Origin: Candidatus Saganbacteria bacterium
Lineage (GTDB): Bacteria; Margulisbacteria; WOR-1; O2-12-FULL-45-9; XYB2-FULL-48-7
DNA length: 53,364 nucleotides
Direction of reading: 5' to 3'
Assembly (NCBI GenBank): GCA_016939335.1
Contig: JAFGHC010000004.1
Location: 1 to 53,364 of the forward strand
The notes below the pieces were generated by a model, which worked only from the letters and a program-made list of their open reading frames with translations, was not told the DNA's origin and did no database searches. The position numbers and the translations under genes are program-made. Shown one piece after another: positions 43,591 to 52,601 of this stretch. The first letter of the stretch is position 1; every line of letters begins with the position of its first letter.

Positions 43591-44166
43591 ATGACGCCAT
43601 CATTGTCGGAGGTTTTGGCGCGGGGCGGCGCGGTTGCCGTTTCCTCGCCTGCCGCTGCTTCCGTCAACCCGGCTTACCTGTTGGCCGGCCTGGCCTTCAT
43701 TTTCCTGGCTGCTTTTTCCATCGTCAAAGGGGTGGCTGTTTTTCGCCGCGGCCGCCTGATGCCGGAAATCCTGCTTGAGACCGCTCCGCCGCTGGCCGAG
43801 CTCAAGGCAAGGGAAAAGAGCGAAAAGACCGCCTTTCTGGCTGAGGCGCTGAAGGAAGAAAAGAAGCGCTTGGTCAGCCATAATGCCGAATTGCAGGGCA
43901 AAATCGAAGAATTGAACGGGGCGTTGAGTAACGTCAGGCAGACCCGGAACACGCTGGAGCGGAGCAACCTGGCGCTCCTGAAAGAGAGCGAACGTCTGAA
44001 GGCGGAAAAGGAGAAGCTCGTGCTCAAGGCCTCGGTGCCGCTGCTGGCGGTCGCTCCCGCCCCGAGCACTGACAGGGGTTTGAAGAACGGAAGAGCTGAA
44101 ATAAATAAAAAGGAGGGACGAGAACCGGACCAGCCCCGGCGGAAACGAGGGCCGCGAGTTTCATAA
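43591..44166 (+). CDS. Membrane-anchored coiled-coil protein of unknown function
   Basis: 191 residues. One transmembrane helix (about 28-50), then a long coiled coil (about 68-145, Lys/Glu/Leu heptads) and a basic, Pro-rich C-terminal tail. An AAAGGAG site precedes the ATG. It heads a run with the secreted protein at 44176 and the TPR lipoprotein at 44858, so an envelope role is likely; the exact function is unknown. Confidence 0.75.
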   Translation: MTPSLSEVLARGGAVAVSSPAAASVNPAYLLAGLAFIFLAAFSIVKGVAVFRRGRLMPEILLETAPPLAELKAREKSEKTAFLAEALKEEKKRLVSHNAELQGKIEELNGALSNVRQTRNTLERSNLALLKESERLKAEKEKLVLKASVPLLAVAPAPSTDRGLKNGRAEINKKEGREPDQPRRKRGPRVS

Positions 44167-44175
44167 AAAAGAAAA

Positions 44176-44829
44176 ATGAAAAATTCTGTTTGGCGGTTGA
44201 GCCTGGCGGTGTTCGGCGTTTGTTGCTTGCTTTCAGCGGTCAAAGCCGAGTTCTCCTTTTTCCTGATCGACAATTTCGAAAGCGGTAAAGCCGACAAGTG
44301 GTACCATTTCGGCAATATCATTACCAGCGTGGAACGCAATCCTTCGCTGGAGGCCGGCGTCCAGGATACGATCGCCGATTCGTGCGGCGATTATTCCTTT
44401 AAACTGGCCGGCCGGGCCGGTCACTGGTACGCGGGCGGCGCCGGCGCCGATCTGTACGCCGAGGCCAGCCAGTTTTCGCGTTTCCAGATGGACCTTTACG
44501 GCGGCCAGACGGGGGGAAAGATCAGGGTCGAGTTATTTGACGACGACAACGCTAATTATTCGCTGGAACAGGACCCCGGGCGGAACTGGCTGGCGACCAA
44601 AGACGATAAGTGGGTGGCGGAGATATCGATCTTGCAGAAGGGGTTCACCCGGATCTCGATCCCTTTTTCCGCCTTCAAGCTGGAAAACCCTGGTTGCGGT
44701 GACGGGGCCTGGAACCCGGACCACAAGAACGGTTCGGGCGGCTTATTGAAAGCGCAGTTCGTACTGCTGACCGATAAGGAAACTGGCGAAGTGACGGCGA
44801 ATATCGACAATATCCTGCTGACCTATTGA
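44176..44829 (+). CDS. Secreted beta-sandwich protein, CIA30/carbohydrate-binding-like
   Basis: 217 residues with a signal peptide (about 1-24, VKA-EF). The mature part opens LIDNFESGKADKWYHFGN and has the strand pattern FSRFQMDLYGGQTGGKIRVE, then NIDNILL near the end, like galactose-binding/CIA30-type jelly rolls. It could bind glycans; no catalytic motif is visible. It starts 9 bp after the coiled-coil gene and ends 28 bp before the lipoprotein gene. Confidence 0.7.
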   Translation: MKNSVWRLSLAVFGVCCLLSAVKAEFSFFLIDNFESGKADKWYHFGNIITSVERNPSLEAGVQDTIADSCGDYSFKLAGRAGHWYAGGAGADLYAEASQFSRFQMDLYGGQTGGKIRVELFDDDNANYSLEQDPGRNWLATKDDKWVAEISILQKGFTRISIPFSAFKLENPGCGDGAWNPDHKNGSGGLLKAQFVLLTDKETGEVTANIDNILLTY

Positions 44830-44857
44830 GCCGGGCATGATAGAAGGAGGAAGCGGC

Positions 44858-46288
44858 ATGAAAAAAGCGAGTTTGTGGTTTGTGTTGGTCCTGTTGCTGA
44901 CCGGTTGCGTTTGGGGGATGGAGAACGTGGTCGATCAGAATAACCTGAGCCTGAAGGCCGGGCCGACGGAGCCCGGAGAAAGATTGTCGCTGGCCTGGGT
45001 CGAATCGTTCGTTTATCCCAAACAGGTCGGCGATGACAGGACGATCTCGCTTGGCGTCATGACCGCTTCGCCGGTCAAAGAGGTGAAGGCCACTTTTGAT
45101 TTCAGCCGCGTGCCGATCAGCTTGAAAAGCAGTGACGGCCTCTCCTGGAGCGCCAGCTACAAGTTTTCCCCGCGGGTCCCTCCCGGGGCCCATGTTGTTC
45201 GTTATAAGATCGCTGACCGCCGGGGGAGCATCCAGCGGACCGTCGAATTTTTCACCGGCAAACAGGACCAGCCGGCCGCCGGCCCGGCGCGGCCCGTTGT
45301 CCAGGCTTCGAATTGGCCGCTGACGGTGAAAGTGAACTGCAACGCTTATGTTGATAATTCGGTCAGACCGCTGGCGGCGGGTCAGACCCTGACCAGTCTT
45401 TCCAAAGTGCCCTGGTACAAGGTCAGGCTTGATGACGGCAGGGAAGGCTGGATCGCTTCGACCTTTGTCAAGGAGCCGACCGAGGATTATTACCGGCAGG
45501 GCTCGGCTGCCTACGCGGCCAAGAATTACTCGGACGCCGCCAAGTTGTTCCAGGACGTGGTCACGATCGATCCGGCTTACGCTCAAGGCTACCTGTGGCT
45601 GGCCAAGAGCCATCTGGCCCAGGGCGAGCTGGACCAGGCGTCGGTGGCGATCCGTCAGGCGCGCCAGCTTGATAACCGCGATCGGGACACCCGGCTGGCG
45701 GCCGACACGCTGGCGCGGAGGTATTATGCGATCGCTCGCGGCAGAATGGACCGGGGACGCTGGCGTGAAGCGGTCTTTCTTTATCGTAAAGCGGTTGAGC
45801 TGAAGGGCGATCTGGCCGCCGCCTGGCTGGAGATGGGCCGGAGTTTTCAGCGCCTGGGCCTGCTGGCTGAAGCCCGCGAGGCCTGGCTGTCCGGCCTGAA
45901 AGCCGAGCCCGGCAACCAGCAGTTGCGGGCCTTGCTTGGCCCGGAGGCGGTCGCCGCTTCAACTGCGATGGCGCCGGGCATAGCCAGAAGCAATGTGGCG
46001 CCGCTGGTCGCCGATGAATCGATCCAGCTGATCAAAAAAGAAAAGACCAGTAAGGGAACGCAGATCGAAACGGCCATCAAATCGGTGATCAACCTCACTA
46101 AATCGCTGGGGACGCCGATCGCGGAAAAAGGCTGGCAGATCAAGCGGCGCGGCGCCAAGTTCCTGGTCAGCTACCTTTGCGAGCAGGGCGGCGGCGCGCT
46201 GGAATCTTTTGACTGGCTGGTCGACATCGACACGCGCCAGATCAGCCCGCGTAACGAGAACGCCCGGGTGCTGATGAGCCGCTGGTAA
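44858..46288 (+). CDS. TPR and SH3-domain lipoprotein
   Basis: 476 residues from the ATG at 44858, which follows GAAGGAGG; the open frame upstream lacks a site. Lipoprotein signal with lipobox LLTGC (C17). A beta domain (about 40-135), an SH3b-like domain (about 150-205; WYKVRLDDGREGWIAS) and three or four TPR-type repeats (about 210-345). The C-terminal ~90 residues form a small alpha-beta domain. Likely an envelope scaffold for protein or peptidoglycan contacts. Confidence 0.78.
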   Translation: MKKASLWFVLVLLLTGCVWGMENVVDQNNLSLKAGPTEPGERLSLAWVESFVYPKQVGDDRTISLGVMTASPVKEVKATFDFSRVPISLKSSDGLSWSASYKFSPRVPPGAHVVRYKIADRRGSIQRTVEFFTGKQDQPAAGPARPVVQASNWPLTVKVNCNAYVDNSVRPLAAGQTLTSLSKVPWYKVRLDDGREGWIASTFVKEPTEDYYRQGSAAYAAKNYSDAAKLFQDVVTIDPAYAQGYLWLAKSHLAQGELDQASVAIRQARQLDNRDRDTRLAADTLARRYYAIARGRMDRGRWREAVFLYRKAVELKGDLAAAWLEMGRSFQRLGLLAEAREAWLSGLKAEPGNQQLRALLGPEAVAASTAMAPGIARSNVAPLVADESIQLIKKEKTSKGTQIETAIKSVINLTKSLGTPIAEKGWQIKRRGAKFLVSYLCEQGGGALESFDWLVDIDTRQISPRNENARVLMSRW

Positions 46289-46304
46289 GATATCTTGCTC
46301 TGAT

Positions 46305-46377
46305 GCCGGGATAGCTCAGTTGGTAGAGCAGCGCATTCGTAATGCGCGGGTCGTGGGTTCGACTCCCTCTCCCGGCT
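46305..46377 (+). tRNA. tRNA-Thr(CGU)
   Basis: 73 nt. Acceptor GCCGGGA/TCCCGGC, discriminator T, anticodon loop TTCGTAA with CGT. It starts 17 bp after the lipoprotein stop. Confidence 0.95.
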
Positions 46378-46400
46378 TTGATACGATTTGAAAAGAGAAC

Positions 46401-46473
46401 GCCGGCGTAGCTCAGTTGGCAGAGCAGGGGTTTTGTAAACCTCAGGTCGTGGGTTCGACTCCCTCCGCCGGCT
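46401..46473 (+). tRNA. tRNA-Thr(UGU)
   Basis: 73 nt. Acceptor GCCGGCG/CGCCGGC, discriminator T, anticodon loop TTTGTAA with TGT. A sister of the preceding tRNA-Thr with an identical T-arm. Confidence 0.95.
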
Positions 46474-46491
46474 TTTATCATTTATTATAAA

Positions 46492-46498
46492 ATGAATA
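46492..46498 (+). other. holA start region
   Basis: The ATG sits 19 bp after tRNA-Thr(UGU) with TATTATAAA just before it and no ribosome site; either read-through from the tRNA or a leaderless start is possible. Confidence 0.35.
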
Positions 46499-47445
46499 AA
46501 GCAAAGTTGCCCGTCTATTACTTTTTCGGCGCGGAAGATTTTTTGATCGACGAAGCGATCGAGAAGTTCAAACGCCAGGTGAACGAGCCCTCCCTCAACC
46601 TCGAGCAGCTGGACGGCCGGGCGCTGACCCTGGCGCAGCTGTCGGCCGCCCTGCGCACCCAGCCGCTGCTCGGCGGCGACAAACTGGTCGTCATCAAAGA
46701 TTTTGAGCTGGCGGCCGAGATCCAGGACGAATTGATCTCGTTCCTGCGGGCGCTCCCGCCCGGGCTCAAGGTCGTTTTCTCCGCCGCCAGCTTAGACAAA
46801 CGGTCAAAATTATATAAATTTCTCGATCAGGAGGCCGAAGTGGCCGAGTTCAAGACCTTTGCTCCCTGGGAACAGGCGGAGCTGGCCGGCTGGGTCAGGC
46901 AGCGGGCGCAGCAGGAGGGGAAGCGGATCGCGGACGGGGCGGCGCGCCTCCTGACGGAGATCACCGGCGGCAACCTGCGGCTGCTGGCCGGCGAACTGAA
47001 CAAGCTGGCGACTTTTGCCGGCGGGCGGACCGAGATCACCGAGGCCGATGTCCTGGCTTTGGCGGCGGCGGGCGAGACCAGCGCTTTTTCCCTGCTGGAC
47101 GCTTTGCGCGCGAAAAACCTGAAACAGGCGCTGACCCTTTCCCAGGCGCTTTTGAAGAATAAGGAAGACGTTTTTTCGCTGCTGGCGCTGATCGCTGCGC
47201 AGTGCCGCCTGATGCTTCAGCTGAAATCGCTGGCCGGCCGGGAAGCCGACGTTAACCGGCTCGCCCGGCTGACCGGCGGCAGTCCTTATTTCATAAAAAA
47301 GTGTTCTCCTGCGCTTGGCCGCTTCACGCTGGCCGAACTGCGCTCCGGCTTGACCGATTTGCTCGAGACCGGCCTGAAATTGAAAAGCGGCGCCGAGCCG
47401 ACGGCAACGTTTGATCTGCTGCTGGCCGGCCTCTGCGGGGATTGA
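46492..47445 (+). CDS. holA: DNA polymerase III delta subunit
   Basis: 317 residues. PVYYFFGAEDFLIDEAIEKF is the degenerate nucleotide fold of HolA; TQPLLGGDKLVVIKDFE and GGNLRLLAGELNKLATFAGG follow, and the C-terminal collar domain is helical. It opens the sliding clamp within the loader. It is followed 2 bp later by the FtsI-type PBP gene. Confidence 0.92.
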   Translation: MNKAKLPVYYFFGAEDFLIDEAIEKFKRQVNEPSLNLEQLDGRALTLAQLSAALRTQPLLGGDKLVVIKDFELAAEIQDELISFLRALPPGLKVVFSAASLDKRSKLYKFLDQEAEVAEFKTFAPWEQAELAGWVRQRAQQEGKRIADGAARLLTEITGGNLRLLAGELNKLATFAGGRTEITEADVLALAAAGETSAFSLLDALRAKNLKQALTLSQALLKNKEDVFSLLALIAAQCRLMLQLKSLAGREADVNRLARLTGGSPYFIKKCSPALGRFTLAELRSGLTDLLETGLKLKSGAEPTATFDLLLAGLCGD

Positions 47446-47447
47446 CG

Positions 47448-49034
47448 ATGGACAAGCGGATACGCTGGCTGTTCATCATTTTCCTGGTTTGTTTTGCGGC
47501 CGTGGTGCTGCGCCTCTTCGTGCTGCAGGTCGTCCAGCATGTCTTCTTTCAGGGAAAATCAGCCGAGCAGCGGACGCGGATCATCGACCTCTCGGCCAAC
47601 CGCGGCGATATCCTTGATTGCAACGGCGAGATCCTGGCGACCTCGATCGACACTTATTCGGTCTTCAGCCAGGACGGCGGTTTCGCCTGGGTGGCGCGCC
47701 GGCTGCCGCGCGCCGAGGCGGAAGAGATCAGGTCGGCCGACCCGCAAAGGTATTTTCTGCTCAGGGAGAAAAAGCGGCTTTATCCCAGGGGCCGGACTGC
47801 CGCTCAGGTGATCGGTTTCGTCGGCGCGGACAATCAGGGGCTCTCGGGCGTGGAGATCTCGTTCGACAAGTACCTCAAGGGGAAAACCGGCCGGGTGGTG
47901 ACCGAGGGCGACCCCCAGGGACGCGAGCTTTACGGGGCGGTGCGCGAGATCGATCCGAGCGCGGACGGCATGAACATCACGCTGACGATCGACAAGAACA
48001 TCCAGTACGTGGCGGAAAAATTCCTGGCCGCCCAACTCAAGGCTTCGCATGCCGCCGCCGGCCAGCTTTTCGTCATGAGGGCCAAAACCGGCGAGCTGCT
48101 CGCCGTGGCGAGCAAACCGGACTTTGACCCGAGCGATTATAAAAAATCACCGCCGGCCCTCTGGCATCCGCGCTGCCTTGATCCCTATGAGCCGGGCTCG
48201 ACCTTCAAGCTGATCACCACCGCGGCCGGGCTGGAGGACGGGGCGGTGACACCGGGCACAAAACTGAAGGCGCTTGACCGGATCGAGATCGGCGGCAAGG
48301 TGATCGAGAATTCCCATCAGATCAGCTGGCCGGGCGCCTCGGTCTCGCTTTCGTTCATGCTGGAAAAATCGATCAACACAGCCGCCGCCCAGGTCGGCCT
48401 GCTGCTCGGCCCGGAAAAATTCTATGGCCGGATCAGGCGCTTCGGCTTCGGCGCGGCGACCGGCTTCGGCCTCGACGGCGAATCGGCCGGCATTCTCCGC
48501 CCCTGGCGGCGCTGGTACAAACCCGATATCGGCATGATCACTTTCGGACAGGGGATCGCCGTGACCCCGCTGCAGCTTTTGCGTGCGGTCTCCGCTTTTG
48601 CCAACGGCGGCCGGCTGGTCGAGCCGCTCCTGATCAAGCGGATCGAAAGCAGCGACGGGAAATTCGTCAAACTCAGCGAGGCCGAATTCGCCGGCCGGGC
48701 GGTCTCCGAGCAAACGGCCGAAGTGATGAAAACGCTGATGCGCAATGTTTGCCTGCGCGGCTCGGGCAGCAAGGCGCAGATCGGGCGTTTTGCGGTCGGC
48801 GGCAAGACCGGCACGGCGCAGAAGAGCGCCCGCGGCGGGCGCGGCTATCTCAAAGGGCGCTACATCGCCTCATTCATCGGGATCGCGCCCCTGGGCGATC
48901 CCGAGATCATCGCCCTGGTCATCGTCGATGATCCGCAGGGCTCGATCTGGGGCGAAACGGTCTGCGGGCCGGTCTTTAAGAACGTGGTCGAATACACTTT
49001 GCGTTATTTGAACGTCAAGCCCGACATGATATAA
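47448..49034 (+). CDS. FtsI/PBP-type peptidoglycan transpeptidase
   Basis: 528 residues from the ATG at 47448. Membrane anchor (about 7-28), pedestal domain (ANRGDILDCNGEILATSIDTY), and transpeptidase domain with S251 and K254 (GSTFK), S308-I-N310 and K453-T-G. The second monofunctional class B PBP here after mrdA, it fits the septal FtsI or a SpoVD-like role. No PASTA domain is visible. Its context (holA, trpS) is not a division cluster. Confidence 0.92.
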   Translation: MDKRIRWLFIIFLVCFAAVVLRLFVLQVVQHVFFQGKSAEQRTRIIDLSANRGDILDCNGEILATSIDTYSVFSQDGGFAWVARRLPRAEAEEIRSADPQRYFLLREKKRLYPRGRTAAQVIGFVGADNQGLSGVEISFDKYLKGKTGRVVTEGDPQGRELYGAVREIDPSADGMNITLTIDKNIQYVAEKFLAAQLKASHAAAGQLFVMRAKTGELLAVASKPDFDPSDYKKSPPALWHPRCLDPYEPGSTFKLITTAAGLEDGAVTPGTKLKALDRIEIGGKVIENSHQISWPGASVSLSFMLEKSINTAAAQVGLLLGPEKFYGRIRRFGFGAATGFGLDGESAGILRPWRRWYKPDIGMITFGQGIAVTPLQLLRAVSAFANGGRLVEPLLIKRIESSDGKFVKLSEAEFAGRAVSEQTAEVMKTLMRNVCLRGSGSKAQIGRFAVGGKTGTAQKSARGGRGYLKGRYIASFIGIAPLGDPEIIALVIVDDPQGSIWGETVCGPVFKNVVEYTLRYLNVKPDMI

Positions 49035-49035
49035 T

Positions 49036-49125
49036 GAAAATCCGAAATTCGAATCACGAAATTCGAAAGTTTTCTTGTTCGGATTTCGGATTTGCTTCGG
49101 ATTTCGAGATTAGGATTTCGAATTT
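49036..49125. repeat. ATTCGAAA/TTTCGGAT repeat block upstream of trpS
   Basis: Several CGAAATTCGAA and TTCGGATTTCGGATT units on both strands fill the whole gap between the PBP gene and trpS. A TAGGAT that may act as a -10 lies nine bases before the ATG, so the repeat may carry the promoter. Confidence 0.7.
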
Positions 49126-50103
49126 ATGAAAAGAGTATTATCTGGCATTCAGCCGACCGGGCGGCTGCATTTGGGCAACCTGATCGGGGCGGTCGAGAAC
49201 TGGGTCAATCTGCAGCAGGGCCACGAATGTTATTTTTTTATCGCTGATTATCACGCCCTCTCCACCGCTTATGCGGAAACCGGCGACCTGAAAGACAACG
49301 TCAAGCAGGTGGCCATTGATCTGCTCTCGGCCGGCCTGACGCCTGAAAAAGCGGTGATCTTTAAGCAGTCCGACGTGCCCGAACACGCCGAGCTCCATCT
49401 TTTATTTTCCATGATCACGCCGCTCCCCTGGCTGGAGCGGGTGCCGACCTACAAGAGCAAGATCGAGGAGTTAAAGGAAAAAGACCTGGGGACGTACGGG
49501 TTCCTCGGTTATCCGGTGCTGCAGGCGGCGGACATCCTCATTTACAGGGCCGACCTGGTGCCGGTCGGCGAGGACCAGCTGCCGCACCTCGAATTGACGC
49601 GGGAGATCGCCCGGCGCTTTAATTATCTCTACCAGCCTGTTTTTCCCGAACCGAAAAGCGCGCTGACCAGGTTCCCCGTTCTCCCCGGCACCGACGGCCG
49701 CAAGATGAGCAAATCTTACCAGAACACCATCGCCATCTCCGACTCGCCGGAGGTTATCAGGAAAAAGGTCGGGATCATGGTGACCGACCCGGCGCGCGTC
49801 AAACGGGGCGACGCGGGCCATCCCGAAGTCTGCCCGGCCTATCAATATTACAAGGTTTTCGCCAAGGAGCGCGCCGACATTGTCGCCAAAGAATGCCGCA
49901 CGGCGGCCCGGGGCTGCGTCGCATGCAAAAAAGAGCTGGCGCAGCTTTTGATCGATTACCTGGCGCCGGTCCACCGGGCCAGGAAAGAGCTGGAAAAAGA
50001 CCATAAGATCCTGGACCGGGTCCTGCAGGACGGGGCGGAGCGGGCGCGGCGGGCGGCGGCGGCGACCCTGCTCGACGCGAAGCGGGCGATCGGCCTGTCA
50101 TGA
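49126..50103 (+). CDS. trpS: Tryptophanyl-tRNA synthetase
   Basis: 325 residues, normal length. Class I motifs GIQPTGRLHLGN (HIGH-type) and DGRKMSKSYQN (KMSKS); LGYPVLQAADILIY and VPVGEDQLPHLELTREIARRF bind tryptophan and the adenylate. It charges tRNA-Trp. scpA starts inside its stop codon (ATGA). Confidence 0.97.
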   Translation: MKRVLSGIQPTGRLHLGNLIGAVENWVNLQQGHECYFFIADYHALSTAYAETGDLKDNVKQVAIDLLSAGLTPEKAVIFKQSDVPEHAELHLLFSMITPLPWLERVPTYKSKIEELKEKDLGTYGFLGYPVLQAADILIYRADLVPVGEDQLPHLELTREIARRFNYLYQPVFPEPKSALTRFPVLPGTDGRKMSKSYQNTIAISDSPEVIRKKVGIMVTDPARVKRGDAGHPEVCPAYQYYKVFAKERADIVAKECRTAARGCVACKKELAQLLIDYLAPVHRARKELEKDHKILDRVLQDGAERARRAAAATLLDAKRAIGLS

Positions 50104-50852
50104 CGGAGCAAGCCTACCAGGTCAAGCTTGACGTTTTCGAAGGGCCGTTCGAGCTCTTGCTGCAGGCGATCGATGAAGGCGGGCTGGATGTTCACCAGGT
50201 CTCGCTCGCGCGGATCGTCAGTTCCTATTTTGATTACTGGCAGGCGGCCGAGCGCAACCTGCTGGCCGCCGCCGATTTTGTTTACATGGCCGCCTATCTG
50301 ATCGAGCTGAAATCGCGGGGTTTGCTGCCGGCGCGCGAAGAACCGGCCGCCGCAGACGAACTGGCGGGGATCGAAGAATCGCTTGTCTCCCACCTCCAGG
50401 AATACGCCGTTTACAAACAGGTGGCGCTTGAGCTGAAACAGCGCAAGGAAAGGTTCGACCGCATTTACAGCCGGCATGAAGGGGAAAAGATCGAGAGCGA
50501 ACTCAAACTGAAGGATGTGTCGCTGCGCGACCTGGTGCTGGCTTTCCAGAAAGTTTATCACGAAGCCGCCGCGCGCGAAAAGGTTGTGGCGATCGAAAGC
50601 GAGGAGATCACGCTCGAAATACGCCTCACCGAGATCAGAGGCCTGCTCGCCGGCCGCCGTGACGGCCTGCCGTTCGAGGGGCTGTTCCTCCGCCGGACCA
50701 GGCTGGAAGTGGTGGTCACTTTTTTGGCGATACTTGAGCTGGCCAGGCAGCAGGCGATCAGCATCCGCCAGGGAGAACGCTTCGGTTCGATCCTCATTTT
50801 TAACGAAGGGAGCGGCCCGCCGGCGGGCGGGGCGGAAAATGGAAACCAATAA
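50100..50852 (+). CDS. scpA: Segregation and condensation protein A
   Basis: 250 residues. VKLDVFEGPFELLLQAIDEGG at the N-terminus (SMC neck-binding), FVYMAAYLIELKSRGLLP, and the C-terminal winged helix (VVVTFLAILELARQQAI). Kleisin bridging the SMC heads for chromosome compaction. Overlaps trpS by 4 bp and scpB by 14 bp. Confidence 0.95.
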   Translation: MTEQAYQVKLDVFEGPFELLLQAIDEGGLDVHQVSLARIVSSYFDYWQAAERNLLAAADFVYMAAYLIELKSRGLLPAREEPAAADELAGIEESLVSHLQEYAVYKQVALELKQRKERFDRIYSRHEGEKIESELKLKDVSLRDLVLAFQKVYHEAAAREKVVAIESEEITLEIRLTEIRGLLAGRRDGLPFEGLFLRRTRLEVVVTFLAILELARQQAISIRQGERFGSILIFNEGSGPPAGGAENGNQ

Positions 50853-51399
50853 AGTTAAAAGCATCCTGGAATCAATGCTGTTCGTGGCGCGCAAGCCGCT
50901 GCGGCTGGAGGAGTTCATCGACGCGACGGAACTGCCGGCCGACGTTCTAACGCCGGTGCTGGAAGCGCTGGCGGCCGAATCGGAGGGACACGGCCTCAAT
51001 GTCGTCAAAGTGGCCGGCGGCTACCTGATGGGGACAAATCCGGAGAACGCCGGCTTTGTCGAGAAAATACTTCACCCGAAAGAAGAAGCGCGGCTTTCGC
51101 CGCAGGCGCTGGAAACGCTGGCGATCATCGCCTACAAACAGCCGGTGACCCGCGTGGAGATCGAGCGGCTGCGCGGCGTCGATTCCGGCTGGGTGATCGA
51201 CAGCCTGATCGCCAAAAAACTGGTGCGCGAGGTCGGGCGCAGCGACGCGGTCGGGCGGCCTTATCTTTACGCGACGACCGAACAGTTCCTCCGGCACTTT
51301 GGCATCGAGGCGCTGCACGCCCTGCCGCCGCTGCCGGTTTCGGAAGCCGAGCAGGAGACCGTCTTCAAGTCGGCGCTGCAGGAATCGCCCCCCTCATAG
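50839..51399 (+). CDS. scpB: Segregation and condensation protein B
   Basis: 186 residues from the ATG at 50839, inside the scpA 3' end. ILESMLFVARKPLRLEEFID and the second winged helix LSPQALETLAIIAYKQPVTR with RGVDSGWVIDSLIAKKLV are typical. It dimerises on ScpA in the SMC complex. Confidence 0.96.
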   Translation: METNKVKSILESMLFVARKPLRLEEFIDATELPADVLTPVLEALAAESEGHGLNVVKVAGGYLMGTNPENAGFVEKILHPKEEARLSPQALETLAIIAYKQPVTRVEIERLRGVDSGWVIDSLIAKKLVREVGRSDAVGRPYLYATTEQFLRHFGIEALHALPPLPVSEAEQETVFKSALQESPPS

Positions 51400-51419
51400 T
51401 TTCTTTCTCCACTTAGTAT

Positions 51420-52520
51420 ATGAAAGAGAATGTAAAATATTGGTTGGCGATTAACAAAATTCTCGGTGTTGGGCCGGTAACGATCAAAAAGCTCTATGAT
51501 CATTTCGGTTCAATCGAGGTTGCCTGGTCGGCCGGGGAAAATGAGATCTATGGGATTGACGGGATCAGTAAGCCTGCTGCCAGATGTTTTTTGGATAACA
51601 GGGGGAGAGTCGATCTTGATGAGGAGTTAGGTCTTGTTAATGACCGCAAAATCGGGATTATTACCCTGGCTGATGACCGGTATCCTGCCAATTTAAAAAA
51701 TATTTACGATCCGCCGCCGGTGCTTTATGTTAAGGGGGATTTATCGCCGGCTGATAACAGGGCGCTGGCCATTGTCGGCACGCGGCGTGCTTCGCGCTAC
51801 GGACTGGAAACAGCAAAAAAACTGGCTCAACAGTTGTCGGCCGTCGGCATTACGATCGTTTCTGGCCTGGCGTCCGGGATCGATACGGCTGCCCATCAGG
51901 GGGCGCTGGCCGCCGGCGGCAGGACGCTGGCGGTTTTCGGTTGCGGAGTAGATGTGATTTTTCCGCCCGAAAACAGGGGGCTCGCCGGCGAGATCGAGCG
52001 TTCCGGCGCCTTGCTTTCCGAATTCCCGCTGGGGCAGAAGGGGGAGAAAGGGACCTTTCCGCGCCGCAACCGGATCATCTCGGGCCTGTCGCTCGGCGTG
52101 ATCGTCGTCGAAGGGCATTACGACAGCGGCGCGCTGATCACCGCCAAAGAGGCGCTGGAGCAGGGGCGGGAGGTCTTTGCCGTGCCGGGCAGCGTCGAGC
52201 TCGAACAGTCGAAAGGCCCGCACTGGCTGATCAAGCAGGGGGCCAAATTAGTGGAAAGCGTTGAAGACGTGCTGGAAGAATTTAGCTGGGCTGGCAAAAT
52301 GACGAATTCCGAATGTCGAATGACGAATGAAGGTAAATATCCGGAATTGAATGATGAGGAAAAGAAAATTTACCAAACATTGTCTTTTGAACCGAAACAT
52401 ATCGATAATATCGCGCGGGAAGCGGGATTTTCTTCCGGCCAGGCCGCCGGCCTGCTGATGGTGCTCGAGGTAAAGAAAGCCGTCAGGCAGCTCCCCGGCA
52501 AAATGTTCGTTACCGCATAA
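51420..52520 (+). CDS. dprA: DNA-processing protein DprA, with in-frame repeat insertion
   Basis: 366 residues. SAM-like N-domain, Rossmann core with AIVGTRRASRYG, IVSGLASGIDTAAHQGAL, FPPENRGLAGEI and FPRRNRIISGLSLG, then a C-terminal winged helix (about 310-366). It loads RecA on incoming single-stranded DNA. Residues 293-304 (KMTNSECRMTNE) come from a GACGAAT repeat in the linker to the winged helix. A CoiA-like gene is also in the window, but the two are far apart. Confidence 0.95.
   Translation: MKENVKYWLAINKILGVGPVTIKKLYDHFGSIEVAWSAGENEIYGIDGISKPAARCFLDNRGRVDLDEELGLVNDRKIGIITLADDRYPANLKNIYDPPPVLYVKGDLSPADNRALAIVGTRRASRYGLETAKKLAQQLSAVGITIVSGLASGIDTAAHQGALAAGGRTLAVFGCGVDVIFPPENRGLAGEIERSGALLSEFPLGQKGEKGTFPRRNRIISGLSLGVIVVEGHYDSGALITAKEALEQGREVFAVPGSVELEQSKGPHWLIKQGAKLVESVEDVLEEFSWAGKMTNSECRMTNEGKYPELNDEEKKIYQTLSFEPKHIDNIAREAGFSSGQAAGLLMVLEVKKAVRQLPGKMFVTA
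52297..52332. repeat. GACGAAT-type repeat inserted in dprA
   Basis: ATGACGAATTCCGAATGTCG then AATGACGAATG: four imperfect units, in frame, in the linker before the DprA winged helix. Confidence 0.75.
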
Positions 52521-52563
52521 TTTTTTTGCTTTTTACTTTTGACTTTTGAATTTTATTGATGGG

Positions 52564-52592
52564 TTGTCATCTCCATTTTATCGGGTTAGAAT
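52564..52592 (+). promoter_or_regulatory. Promoter of the MgtE_N gene
   Basis: TTGTCA, 17-bp spacer, TAGAAT, then nine bases to the ATG at 52602. Confidence 0.7.
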
Positions 52593-52601
52593 AGCCTTAT
52601 C

